From assembly GCA_016859345.1 (NCBI GenBank), contig CM029124.1, forward strand, positions 13,480,980 to 13,544,979: a DNA stretch of 64,000 nucleotides. Direction: 5' to 3'. The first letter of the stretch is position 1. Each line of letters begins with the position of its first letter. This DNA comes from Istiophorus platypterus (lineage: Eukaryota; Chordata; Actinopteri; Istiophoriformes; Istiophoridae). The notes under the pieces were generated by a model. The model was given only the letters and a program-made list of their open reading frames with translations, did not search any database and was not told the origin of the DNA. Shown piece after piece: positions 34,501 through 47,400 of the stretch. The position numbers and the translations under genes were made by a program.

Positions 34501-37500
34501 ACCCAAAAGTTTTACCCTGTATTCTTTCCTTTCAGATGTGCCAAATTTCTCGGACCCACACATTCCAGTAGTGGCTCGAGAGATCCTTCAGAGAATGATC
34601 CGACAGTTTGCTGCCGAATATACCTCAAAAACCAGCTCCCCTCAGGACAGTTGCTCAGATTCACAGCCTCACTCTGACCAAAGCCTGCCAACCCCACCGT
34701 TGCTCTCAGGGGCTCCTCCTTCTACCAGCCCTGCTGCCACCCTGGCTGGGCCTGCACACAACCAGAACCCCGTCCTCAGCAAGCTCCTCATGGCTGACCA
34801 GGATGCTCCTCTTGACCTTACCATCAAGAAGCCCCCGGCTGAGCCCAGTGAACAAGGTGGTGTGAAGTTAAACATATCTGTAACAGAGCAGTGTATTCAG
34901 CAAGTGTACTGGTGATAGGCCAGTGTGAATTTAGCATTGAATCTAAATGGAATGTTTTTCGGTCCTTTTTTTTTTTTTTTTTTTTTTTTTTAAACAGATG
35001 GAGTCCTTGACTTATCTATCAAAAAGAATCGCCATAGCAGCAATCTTCCTGTCCGTAGTCCCTGCCTTTCTCCAGCCACAGCCACGCTCAAGGGGTAAGA
35101 TAAGTTTCTTTCTCTTTGTCTCTTTAGTCTCAAGTTCTTAAGCAGTAATGTTTTTGAGGATATGTTATATTGTAGTTTAGGATATCCTCAAAATGGCTTT
35201 GGAATGAATTGGATGTTTTAACAAATGTTGTACTGGTTCTGTGTAGTGGTATCACTGCATGGGTATTGGCTGAGGCCTGAAATTTTATCACTCAGCCAGT
35301 TGATTGCTTGATGAAAATGAACAACAAACAGGGCTGTGCTAACAGAAATGTTTTTCGCCACAAAGAAAAATCAAAGCATTTTACCAACTGCAACAGAGGG
35401 AAACATCTTCCAATCTGCTTCTGATGCTTGATTCTGCTTTTAAACCTCACTCCAGCGTGAACTAAGGATGCTGTTTGCATCATATTATCAATTTAAAATG
35501 AATTACCATGCAGACTTTAAGTTAATGTAGCTGCCTGCTCATCATTTATTTACTGACAGGTCAAAGGTATTACCAGCTAGGGTCTGCATGGGCATCATCT
35601 TGTTAGTTTGTGAGCTACTGTGGCTTAAAAGGATTCTGTTAGTTTGGACTTGTTTTTGTTTATTAATGTCTGGTAAGGCACCTACTGGTCTGATGATGAT
35701 TTACTACAGGATTTGCAGTCACGATAAAATTCTTGCATCTATATGCAAGGTGAGTAATTCCTTACACCTTTTGTCAGGAAAAAAACACCATATACCATTG
35801 CAACTGCTTCCAGGTTATATAAAAACCATGAGAAACTGCTCCTTCAGGACTAAAGTACTGCACCAAAGCATTAGAGAGTAAATATACTTTTGTATTTTAA
35901 CACTCAAGAGATTCTTAATGATGAGGAAACACAGTAGCAGAGGTGTTATAACAAAACCATTCACTTTTGCACTCCCTGTTCCTCAAAGGAAGGATTGCAT
36001 TCATTTGGTTTATTATAAAAATGTAAGCATTGCCTTAATGTCTATTACTATGCTGTTAACACAGGTAGTTTTCATATCACACATGCATTCAAAAAACATG
36101 ATGCCACCTGATTCTGTAGCGCATAGTCATTGATACCAAGTGTTAGAAAATATAAATTTCCTTATTAATTTCATCCACCAAAATCAGAGGGCTATATTTT
36201 CAATTTTAATTGTATTCTCTCTAGAGAGATTTTCATTTTATTACATTCTTAATTGAATAAAACAGTTGAGAATGTACCTTTTATCCAACTAGGATTTATT
36301 ATTTTATTTTGTAGTTTGGTTCTGTTTTGTTTTCGTTGAGACCAAAGCCGCGTGATTCTGTTATACTCAACTGGATTTGATATGCCTATAATTAGAATAT
36401 TATTTGGATTAATTAGGCAGCTTTGGCTTTGCATTCTCTTCTTCTGCTGCTTTGAGAGCTGATAGTATTGAAAAGTGATGATCATTCATCAGAATAAAGC
36501 TGCGTCGGTATAATTAACAGCATGCACACTGTCCTCACTTTGATTAAAAATGGCTAATATCTATACAAAAACCATTTACATTTAAAGTCTATGGAGGAAT
36601 TAAATAATGGAAACCCTAAATTAAGTAATTAAGATTCTAAAATAACTGGTTAGGACATTTTTGTTATATAAAGATAATGATGCAGTGATATTGGCTTAAC
36701 ACCAGGCCATTTGTTGACCCCCAGTCAATGAGTATTCAGTGGCAACTCTGGAGATTTACACCTAATTTTGGGTTGGGGAAAGAAAAACGCAATCCCTTTT
36801 TAAAAACTTTAAAATTTTAATTTAGGTCCTCACACTTCAGTCAGTTAGTTAGGTTTTGAGTTTTATACACACAACAACCCTCTGCTGGCTTACTCTTTTA
36901 TTGCTGTGCTTGTTTAGTGGTAACGTCACACACAAAATGTCAAGAAGTTTATTTGCATTAGGTATTTTGTATGGCATACTTATGCCCTTTTTAAAAGCTA
37001 CATGCCAAGCTGCCTTACTGCAATGAAAAATTATCACTCCTCCTGACTGTGCTTTTTGAGCCACGAGACTACTAAAACCTTTTATGTACTCCGATAAATG
37101 CCTTTTTCTTTGCTTTATTTTTCATTGTTTCTTTGCCCTTTTTTGTTCCTTATTTCTTATGTTGATGCAAAAATTGTAAACAATCATTAAAGCAAGCAAA
37201 TAAAAAAAATTTCAAACTTGAGCCTTTTTTGTTCTTAAAAGTCACACACACAACTACACAGTCAGTCATTCTAAAAGATAGTGATGTTACCAAAGCAAGA
37301 TCATATAATAAAGGAGTGGCCAACATCCTCCCCACCCCAACCCATCCTCCTTTAGAAAAGACAAAAAAGGCACTGTGCAAGCTCTGCTTACACCCAGTTT
37401 CCTTCCATCCAATCAGGCGATCCTTGAGAGCGGACGGACAGGTCGGGCTGTTTATGAGGAGCCTACAGGATGGGAGGAGGAGGGAGAATATCGGCCACTC

Positions 37501-38422
37501 CACCTGTTATAAACCTTCCTCGCCTCTTGCATACTCGCTGCACATCAAAGAAGAGGCCGATCTGGAGAGCGACCCAGAATCACCTCTCAGCCATAACCGC
37601 AGCTCCAGACCAACCTCCTGGAATTCCAAAACTCATTTTGGGGCTCTCCTAAAACTAAAAGCCAACAGTGAGGCTAGTGAGCACCTTAAAGACATACCCA
37701 AGTTGTTGGAAGCCGCTGGACTTTTGACAAAGTCATTTGCCTATGAGAAAGGAAACCTCCAGGAGGCCTGCATGGACCACAACCTCTCCCTTTCTCATTC
37801 ATCATCTTTTGACCTTAAGATTCCCCAAGTGCGAGTTTTGGCCGCAGGAACAGACCCGTCTTGGGATACCTTGTCCACTGAGTATTCAGGTTCGCTTTGT
37901 GAGAATGGTTTGGGAAAGAAGCTCCGTTCCATTGTACCCAAGCAGATCAAGAAAAAGATCAGCAGAGATTTCAATAGCTCAGGTTCGGAGAAGGAATACT
38001 GGCCTTGTGTCACTGACCGCCAAGCCTTGGGGGGAAACTATACTCTGGATTCAGAGTCAGACCTAGGTAACAAGCAGCCAAGGAAGAAACGTGGGCGATA
38101 TCGACAGTACAACACTGAGCTGCTGGAAGAGGCTATTGTGGTGGTGATGGGAGGGAAAATGAGTGTGTCTAAAGCCCAATCAATTTATGGCATTCCACAC
38201 AGCACCCTGGAATACAAAGTTAAAGAGCGACTGGGGACCTTGAAACATCCCCCCAAAAAGAAACTGAAGCAGATAAACCAGGTAGAGGAGCAGGGTGGTT
38301 CACAGTACCCGGAGAGGAAAGAACTTCAAAACCCCCAGCACATTGTTCCTGAGAAAAGAGAGAGTACATCTGAAGAGAATGGGAATGATTTCCATGATGG
38401 AAGCCTCTCATCAAATGAGTGA
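22010..38422 (+). CDS. lcor: LCOR, ligand-dependent nuclear receptor corepressor (short isoform)
   Basis: Exons: 22010-22106, 32542-32607, 33367-33446, 33780-33912, 34536-34856, 34998-35094, 37417-38422 (stop). Sum exactly 1800 bp, 599 residues. It begins MASQCKRQQCTIDRRDFRQE; the LCOR/LCORL N-terminal region continues with GFESILEGLFG, DWSFDENCLFCCLRRDKVK and RLEKQAEEFLNAVL. Next come MIRQFAAEYTSK, the nuclear receptor box LSKLL inside NPVLSKLLMADQD (34766-34804), and two CtBP-binding motifs, PLDLTIKK and VLDLSIKK. The last exon holds a basic stretch (KQPRKKRGRYRQYN) and a Psq-type helix-turn-helix with the run KMSVSKAQSIYGIPHSTLEY. Known role: recruits CtBP and HDACs to agonist-bound nuclear receptors in the nucleus. 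Intron 1 is 10.4 kb. All joins keep frame, so the model is well supported. Confidence 0.93.
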
Positions 38423-41400
38423 TATCTATAAAGTCATAATAATGATTTAGTTTTAACCAGACAAATGTTGTATTGCCACACACTGGTAGTAGCTGACTTG
38501 TTTTCCATAAAACCTCAACATTTCTGTAACTTTTGAACCAAATTCCAAACATTTATTTACTTATTTAATTTTTTTCATTCACTTTGGACATTAATACAGT
38601 AACTTGTTTGTTAATGGCCGTATATTTTGAACACTCCGAGTGTCTCCCAGCCCAACATATTTGCGCTTACAAGGCATACTTGCTGTTTTTTAAGCATTTT
38701 AATTTACAGCAGTATATTGCTAATTATTTTCAAATTATTTATTTAGTGCTATTTAATGCTTAAAATAATCCTTTTCTTGCCCTATAGATGTTTGTTTACG
38801 CAAAGAACCAAACTGAAGGATGTCTAAGGAAGTGGCGCCCCTCAGTGTCTTCTTTCAGTACTGTTCAGAGCACTTGGCCATACAGATGGGTGTCAAATTA
38901 AAGGAAAAACCAGAATAAATGAGTCGAGAAACATAATGAATGCAGATGCTTCCAGAACAGTTGGTGCAATTACTTAATGGCACAATTTTGCAATTAACAT
39001 CAAATCATGCTCTGTGGCATGTATGACATAATGCTGAGGAGGCTCAGTTGATTCTGAATTTGTATTATGATGGCAAGAGGAAAAGATCCAAGTTAATGTG
39101 AAAGGGACTTCGTTGTTAGGACACAGGTAGCAGCTCAGTTGGCTATTGTTTCAGTGGAAACATTGACCAAAGTGACATCTGCTTTCAGATCCATGGGAAA
39201 GACCTCAGTAAATAAGGTCAGGAATTGTGGCCGGCAGCTCACATTTGATGACAGTGATGCTTGCGCATTAGTGAGTTATGTAAGGATAAACATCAGAGCA
39301 TTTCTTCCTCAGGTGATTGAGAATGTCAATGCAGGACGTGATCAGACTGTGTCAGCAAGAAAAGTCCCTCAACAACTACATAGAAAGGGAGATTATAGTT
39401 GGTTTGCAGTGCATAATCCCAAGATGAATGCATATTTAAGAGTTTAGTTGTGCAAAAAACGTAGGCATGGTTCAACAGATGAACGGTTAGATAAGTTACC
39501 CCTCACCATATTTTTGATAAGTGGGCAAGTGCATGTATGGTGTACACCAAGAGAACGCTTGACCCTTAAAGTGAGGGGATTTGATGGCTCTGTTATGCCT
39601 TGGTCCACTTTGGGTCCACTTGTCCTGATAGAGGGAAGGGTCATTGCAAAATCAATAAAAAAAAGTTGTTCTGAGTGATCATCTTTATCCTATGATGAAA
39701 CATTTCTATCCTGATGGGAGTGGTCTCTTCCATTATGACAATAGCCCCATCCATAGGGCACAATGGGTCACCAGGTGGTTGGATGAGTATGAGATCGATG
39801 TGAACTATATGCTATGGCCTATATATATGCTATGCTATGAACATTGCTCTACACCACCAAAAAATGAGGAAATATCTTTTGGAAGAATGGTGTTCATTCT
39901 TCCAGTAGAGAACCAGAGACCTTTAGAATCGATTCCAATGAGCGTTAAAGCTGTTCTGGCGGCACTCAGTGGAAACATCTTTCTAAGACACTAGATGTTG
40001 GTTTTTCCTTTTAAGTTGTCACCCATCTGTTCAGAGTAAATTCCACTGCATGCAGCAGTGTAGGCCCGGCATGTATAGGTGAAAGCATATTACAAATCTA
40101 TTATCCTAAAGAGTTTATGGATGATAGTGAAAGGTGTCACTGTTTTGCAAATGCACTTTGATTGTGACCGAAATGGACACTGGAGATTTAAGAACAAACT
40201 GTATGTCGAAACACTACTATTATTCAAAATATCTATTTGTTCTAAACAATATTAGCCAAAATGGTTATTATTCAAACTGTAGAATAGCATGGTCTGGAAT
40301 ATGCATCTGGAATTTAACTTGACTTTTCATTTTCCTCTTTTTTACAAGCATGACAGGGTTTTGCGGAATTTTATTTTCTCTGTATGTTTTGTTGCAATAT
40401 GATTGGTAATAGTAATTTTTTTTTCATTGCCTTCACTGTACTCAGGATAGGTTTAGATAGGCCGTAGTACTTGCCAGTCAAAGAAAATGTCTCTCTTAGA
40501 TAATGAGTCACTGTAAACACATAAATATACCTCAGCTACAGATATGCTTAAGTAAATCATTGCCACATACAAGTCACCTCTAACTGGGAAAGGATAGTGT
40601 ACACAAACAGCCCTTTGAAGAAACATTCCTGGATGTTTTACAACAATGTCTGAATGTTCTCAGTCATCCAAGGGTTGAATTGGGGGCAGATGGACTTGCT
40701 TTTAAATACTTGAAAACGTTTCACCTCTCATCCAAGAGGCTTCTTCAGTTCTCTTCTCAGAACTTTCCACACAAAGCAGGTCAATTAACAGTACTCACCT
40801 GCTTTGTGTGGATGATACTCTTTTGTCGTGACCTAATTATTCACAATCACAAATGGTTCGCTAGCTAAACTCTTGGCATCAAATAACTCCTAAATCTCTA
40901 AAATAAATTCAGGGATTTTTTGCAGGTGTTTACTAAAGGTAAACAAGAATATAAAATTAGTCCTTTGTTCATGTGAATCTACATCATCTAAATGCAGTAT
41001 TGTCATTTTTAGACAATCTTAGCATCCACATTTTATTTTATGAAAAAACAAAACTTTATCAAGCAATATTAGCAGATGGACCTGAACATGCTGGCTGATT
41101 GCGCAAGCTTGATAACATTTGCCAGCTAGCCAAGCTAGCTAACTTGTTAGCTACTATTACAATTATGCCTCAATTCACATCCACCCAATTCTTGAATTAC
41201 TGAGAAAAATTCAATGAAAATACATTTATCATCCCTGTGGTGAGAAAATTTGATAACTCATCTCCTGGCTGTAGAGTTCATATTTCCAAGAGATTTGGTT
41301 TGAATTACATAAAATATTATGTCACGCTGCATTGCATTTGTGGCCCCTTAGATTTGTTTATTGGCTTTTATGCAGTTATAGAAAGGCCAAGATTTACTGC

Positions 41401-44400
41401 ACTTATTTTTGAATAACTGTGTGGATCATAGCAGTTCATTACTGTTATGCTTTATGGATTTATTTTTTTCAAGTAAAAAAAAACCAACAACATAGGGACG
41501 TATGGGTTGACACTTATCCCTGCCTTTCACCATTTCCGTGTTAAGTGGCTATACCAATGCTCAAGTTGATACCGTGAAAATTAAATTATTTACGTTGAAA
41601 TGAATAATATACAGAAGGTTTGCTCATAGTGTTGTTACTATATGTAAAAGTTAAGACTAAAAACCCTTTTAAAGAAAGCCTGTCGCCACTATGTGCAATT
41701 TTCATTGAATTTTTGCCTGGTGGACTTGGCAGAGGGTACTAAATGTTTTAAGTCAGCCTTTCCTATATTTTTCCATTATCAATTATATAGGGGATAATCC
41801 AGAATATGGGATCATGGCCTATTATTCTTGCATCAGGTTGATACAAAGCTCTAGCAAATCTTGGTAATTATCCTTTTGCAATTCTTGCAGATTTTTAGTT
41901 GTTCATGATGTTACTTCAATGAACATGGATGTTTTGATTAAAGAAACATTTCCTTAATTGCAACCAGTTATTAGATATATTTGCGGTCACACATTTCGTA
42001 AAATTGTCTGGATTATAAACATTTGTAGGTGACGGTTGGTTTTACCAGTACAATATAGTTCAGGGAATTTCACATTTCTTTGTTAGTAGCACTGCAACAG
42101 TTATATAACTTTATACTAGATGTTTAACTTGCTGATTAATTTGTTCTGCTTCTTTTATTCTTAGTTTTTTCAATGTCCTACACTAAATGTGGGTATTCTA
42201 TAACTGATTTTTTTTTTTAACTGGGCAAAACTTGTAACTAAAAAGTCACTTATCATTTTTAGCAGTTGCTTCAAGCACACATTTACGATCAAGTAAAATG
42301 TGTTCGCATACTCACTGTCATTAATTAAATTATTCCTGCATCGACAATCATAGAACATTATTCAATTCACATTTTATTTTTCCATTGAGTGTTTAATGCA
42401 TTTCAATTAATTTATTATAGACATATACAAGTGCTTTGGCTTTATTGATAGGTAAAACATGTTTTGTGCTCTTCATTCTCTATTGTAGCAAATCAAATGG
42501 TTGACTACCTCATCTGAAAAACCCATATCACACTCTACTGTTCTCATTGCAGTTTTATGTAGCAAATTGTCATGTACACAACAAATACAGATGAGTGACA
42601 TATTAATGGACCAACCAACATAAACTGTCTAAGTAAGGCTTGATTGCTTGATTGCTTCTTTTTCATGGATTCTCCAAGTATCTGAACTCAACTGACGGGT
42701 TAAACAACATTTGAGGAAGTGATATTCTCTCATTTGATGTTTAGATGATGGTGGAGAGTGCTGTTTAACACACTTTTCCAAAATCTTGTCCAGTTGGGTT
42801 GAGAACTGGAGACTGAGGGCCATTTGCAAGGGATTGAGCCAACTGTGTTTGAAGATTTCACTTAGGACACATCTCAACATCTAAACAGACATACCACTAA
42901 TTTTCATATCTATTAAACCATTCAGTGAGCCCTTGTTCCCTCCATTCAGACATCTGCATTTGTTATGATTGCACTCATTTATTCATGTTTTTCCTTTAAT
43001 CTGTCACCCAACTGTTCTTTCTCATAAGGCAAATGGCTCAAAGAAAGAGCTGTTACAAAGTTGATGTAAGACAGAAGAAAATCTGTCATAGTTCTACCAT
43101 ATGTACATATTGCAGTGCACCCTTATGGTTAATTGCAGCCTGTTTTAATGTTTCTCTTGCTCAGTTCTTCAAAAACATTTTTGATGGTCTCCTGCATCAG
43201 AAAAACCTTTTTTATTCTGAAAGGGGATGAGTTTATCTATCTCACATACCTACTCAAACTGATGAGATGTTTGGAGTTGTTTTGTTAATGCAGTATTTAT
43301 TAATCAAAATTAATTATTAATGGTTTTAGCATAATTTAAGTAACAATGAATGTAAATGGCTTTAATAAAACAAAAATAACTCCTATAAGTATTTATAGAC
43401 ATAATTATACAATGCTTAAGAGGTATATTTCACTGTCTTACATGATAGATGTAAAGGGATAACATTTAAGAGTATCCCACTTTATTCTGACACAAGTTTG
43501 GTAGCTTTTGCTTGGTAATATAATAATATATTAGGATAAAATAATTAGATAACTGCAAATGGTGTGGCTCTACAAATGACTAAAGAGTATCCCTATCCAT
43601 AAAATCTATGTACAGATTTTTTATATTTACAATGTTTAAAGGAATGGCACTGGGTGTATTTTGCATGATTTGACTAAATCATATGTGTCAGTGGGAAGTT
43701 AGTTGTATATGGTGAAGTTTATCTATCGAGGATGTTTGTTTGTTTTCTTTTTTTTTTTTTATAATGGAGTATTGGTGTGTTCACTGTCAAGTCAAAAATA
43801 TATCAGTGTAGATTAACTGTGATCCTGAAATATGGCTAAACCAGCTCATTATCTGGTTATTGGTTCACTGAAGATGTATGATTAAATACCCTCACACAGT
43901 AGTTAAATCCCCTTTGTACATTATATGAACTTTGTGGATAAATTAACACGTCAGTGTTTCTGTGGTTGTAAAATAATTGTGGAATTGAGTTGTAATTTGG
44001 TTTGGTTCTTCTTGGTAGATTGGTTATTTTATTATACTTTAAAAAAAAAAGTCATACACTTCATTTCAGGTCCTCACTGCAATGCTAAATGAAACAGAGC
44101 GAAAACCCTCAGGGATGAAACCCTTACCACTTGTTATTCAGGTGCTCCAGTTTACTCCTTAGACTTTGCAAGCAGGGATGTGAAGTTAGTGATCTTAGCA
44201 AAAAAAAAAATAAAAATAAAAAAAAATTGGTCAGGTTCCAGTTGCAAATATTATTTTTATAATCTCTAAAATTTATTTTTAAATCTCTGAAAATTGAGAA
44301 ACAGACATTTGAGATATTTTGGCATCCTGTACAAATTATTTTGTGTTTTACAGCCAAAAAAACATTAGTACATCTTTTCACCGTTTTATTATTTCTATAC

Positions 44401-47400
44401 GTTGTTACACAATGAATGTCAATATAACCTCAGTTCAGGTAATATGTTAACAACTGAGGTATTCATATAACATGTTTTTTGTTTTGTTTTGTTTTTTTAA
44501 TTTTTTTTTTACAGTTCACTGCCTCGAACAGGTTATATTTAAATTTTTTTAAAAGCCTGTTTAATGTAACATCCTAAAACTGCATCTCTGCAGATCTCAA
44601 CAAAAACTATTGAGACTTTTGTCACTGTATCCATTCATATCTCCTACTTCAAAGGTTGTATTGTAACCTCTGTGCTTTAAAGCTGAAATCTGTAATGGTT
44701 TATTCTGTTCTTTTGACCATGCTTCTGGTGCAGTGTACTAACACTAAAACACATCTCAACAAAGAAAAAAAATCTGCATTCACTTTGACTGCAAGAATCC
44801 TGCCTCATCCATAAAATTTCACTTCACCCTGCTATAGAGCTGGAAACTAACGTAGAGGCTATGTAGCAAGCTTAAAACTAGATATTGTACCATCTTTGCT
44901 GTAGCTCAAAGGTGACAGCATTTGATAGATTTAAAGTCACAGGTTTCAGCTTTACCTTGTCAAATTCATTATTGTAATTTATTATTTATAATTGTATAAA
45001 AAAAATATTGCAGGTTTTTAATAATCAGACTTTTTTTTTTTTTCAATTGGTCAACGGAGCAACAGAAGTTTTTTTCTGAGTACATGTTCAACTTGCAGGT
45101 GCCAGCACCTCTTGCTCTTAAAAGTTGTACCTCTTTTTGATTACTCAGTATAGCCCTGTGATGTGTCACCTCAGGAATCCAGATGTGGTTTAATTTGTCT
45201 GTTCATTTTCTTGTTAAAAAAAACCTCATTGTAGCTTGGGAGGTACTTCTTTTGCTAATAACCTTTTCAGAGTTATAGGATAAATATATTTTTGGCATAA
45301 TGTGATGGTACAAATGCTCCAAGGGTATCGGAGAATTTTGTAATAGATCTACCTCACTAACACAACTTTTGCCAAATATAAAAAAAAAAAAACATGGCCC
45401 CCCAGTTAACTGATTAATTTAGATTTGCATTGGCACAAAGACAACCATGCCGGTATTAGTATAGTTGATTTTGCTTATGTTCGGTCATACCTGATTTTTC
45501 TTTTACTGGTTAATTTGTCTTAAGTTGTTGAGCAATGGTATCTAAATGTCACCCTTAATGCTAGTCTTTTACTCTTTCAAGTGATAAACATGTGTTTGAC
45601 TTGTTTTAATCAAAGTGGGCCACCATTACTAAATGTCTTGTGCATGTGAAAAATTATCTTGATGTATAATGTAACAAAAATCACCACTGTGCAAAAAAGA
45701 AAAATGTAATAGCTGTAACAATGTAATTGGTAAAGATCACTGGATGAAAGATTCACTTTTAAAATCACTTATTCTTCTAATAAATATGCAATGACATACA
45801 TTGTTATACATATGTGGATTATTTCTAACAAACATTTAGAGACGCCCCTTTTCGACAATTTTAGAAGAGACTTGTAGAAATGATGGGACAATTTCTGTAT
45901 AAATGTATTTATCATACTGTTCAGTAGTATGAACCAATGTTCCCTTTTCTTGATGGGCAATTACATCTATTCTATTCTTTTTTTTTTCCCTCAGGGAATC
46001 TCCAGACTTGCGTTTGGCAAAGGCAAAAGACCTGCAGTCCACCTCCACGCTGGAACAATTCATGGCCAAACTCTGCCCCCACCATCAGAGACAGATAGTA
46101 GATGCCATAGGTTTCCTACAGACGGAGGTCAAAGCACTTGCATCCTCCAATACACAGCAAGCCTCTAACTCTACCTCTGGGATACAGGGAAGTGCTTGTT
46201 CCACTGCAAACTCCGCTGCAGTCACCCCTGAGACGTCATGCCCTGAGCTAAGGTTCCCCAGTGAAACCACTCCCAAGTCAGAAGTCCAGGATATGTCCCA
46301 TTCTATCCCAAGCAGCTGTGCAATGAAAAAGCTTCCAGAGAATGCGGTGTCGCTGAAAACATCAGTTACTACTGACCCTGCTTTGGATCTTCGTAGCCCT
46401 GGGTCAGGGAGTAACCCTGCTTTGGTCACTCCCACTATCAATCAAGTCGACACAGACAACACCCGTCATGTTGATCATGCACCGCTTAAGATGAAAATCA
46501 TGACCAGCAACGTTGCTGATGGCAAGAAGTTGTCATGTGTGCTCAATGCCTCTCTTTCATCTCACTCCGACACTTCAGAGGACAGACAGGGTAGCTCACA
46601 TTCATCCAACAGAACAGAGAATCACAGTGCTAGACTCAGCTCCTCTGTGAAAAGACACAATCAAGCTGGTCACACACATCAGGCTAGGCAAAGAGAGAGT
46701 CCTGGGCACACCAAAGATACACCAGCAAAACTGTTTTCAGTCCACATGACCATTCCTTCAGACTCTCCACGGACTGCCAGGAAGACCATCAGGGCATCCT
46801 CTGATCATCGGACCAGAGACTCTGCTTGTAGGGGAATGGCTGACCCTGATCTCGGCCACTGTGATATTGTTTTTATTGACAAACCGATTACAGAGTGTTG
46901 TAAGGAACAGCAGCGCAGCATACTTCCACGCCGCAATGCCAGAAAAAGTACCAGAGGACATATCTATTCAGATGAAATCTGGGAGTTAAAAACTGTCCGT
47001 ACATTGGCTGGAAGGGGCAACTGTCCCAATCCAATGCCAGAGCTGAGGACATTGGTCACCCCAAAACAAATACTTTCAAAGCCCGAAGGTGTACCCCCTG
47101 TGGATATGCCTTTTGTTGGATCATGCAGGGAGACGATGAATCAGCAAATGTCCACAGAAGAGTCAGATGAGAGTGCGATACCAGGAACAGGAGATGTGCT
47201 AGAGGTAACAGATGGAGAAGTAGACGTTATAGTGGAAACTAGTCAGACAGATCAGTGTCAGAATAAGGGGCAGTCTACTCCTCCATCTCCAGAAAACAAA
47301 GGAACTGATATGAATACAGATCTAGAACAGGATACAACTGTCGAATCAGGGATGACAACAGGAAATGAAGAAAGTATCGAAAATGAGCCTATGCCCCAAC

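Larger units (their letters stand above)
38423..45994 (+). other. lcor: Between LCOR terminal exons A and B
   Basis: 3' UTR of the short isoform and, for the long isoform, intron. It is AT-rich with two Tc1-like remnants (38883-40029 and 42588-43014) and a repeat with a 16 bp hairpin near 40640-40815. No further coding exon was recognised. Confidence 0.65.

Noticed and set aside
37229..37416. In-frame extension of LCOR exon A upstream
   Set aside because: The acceptor at 37416 gives the correct phase and matches the conserved protein; the extension is intron.
39139..39994. Tc1 transposase frames as possible domesticated genes
   Set aside because: The frame is broken at several places and conserved catalytic segments are lost; there is no sign of host recruitment.
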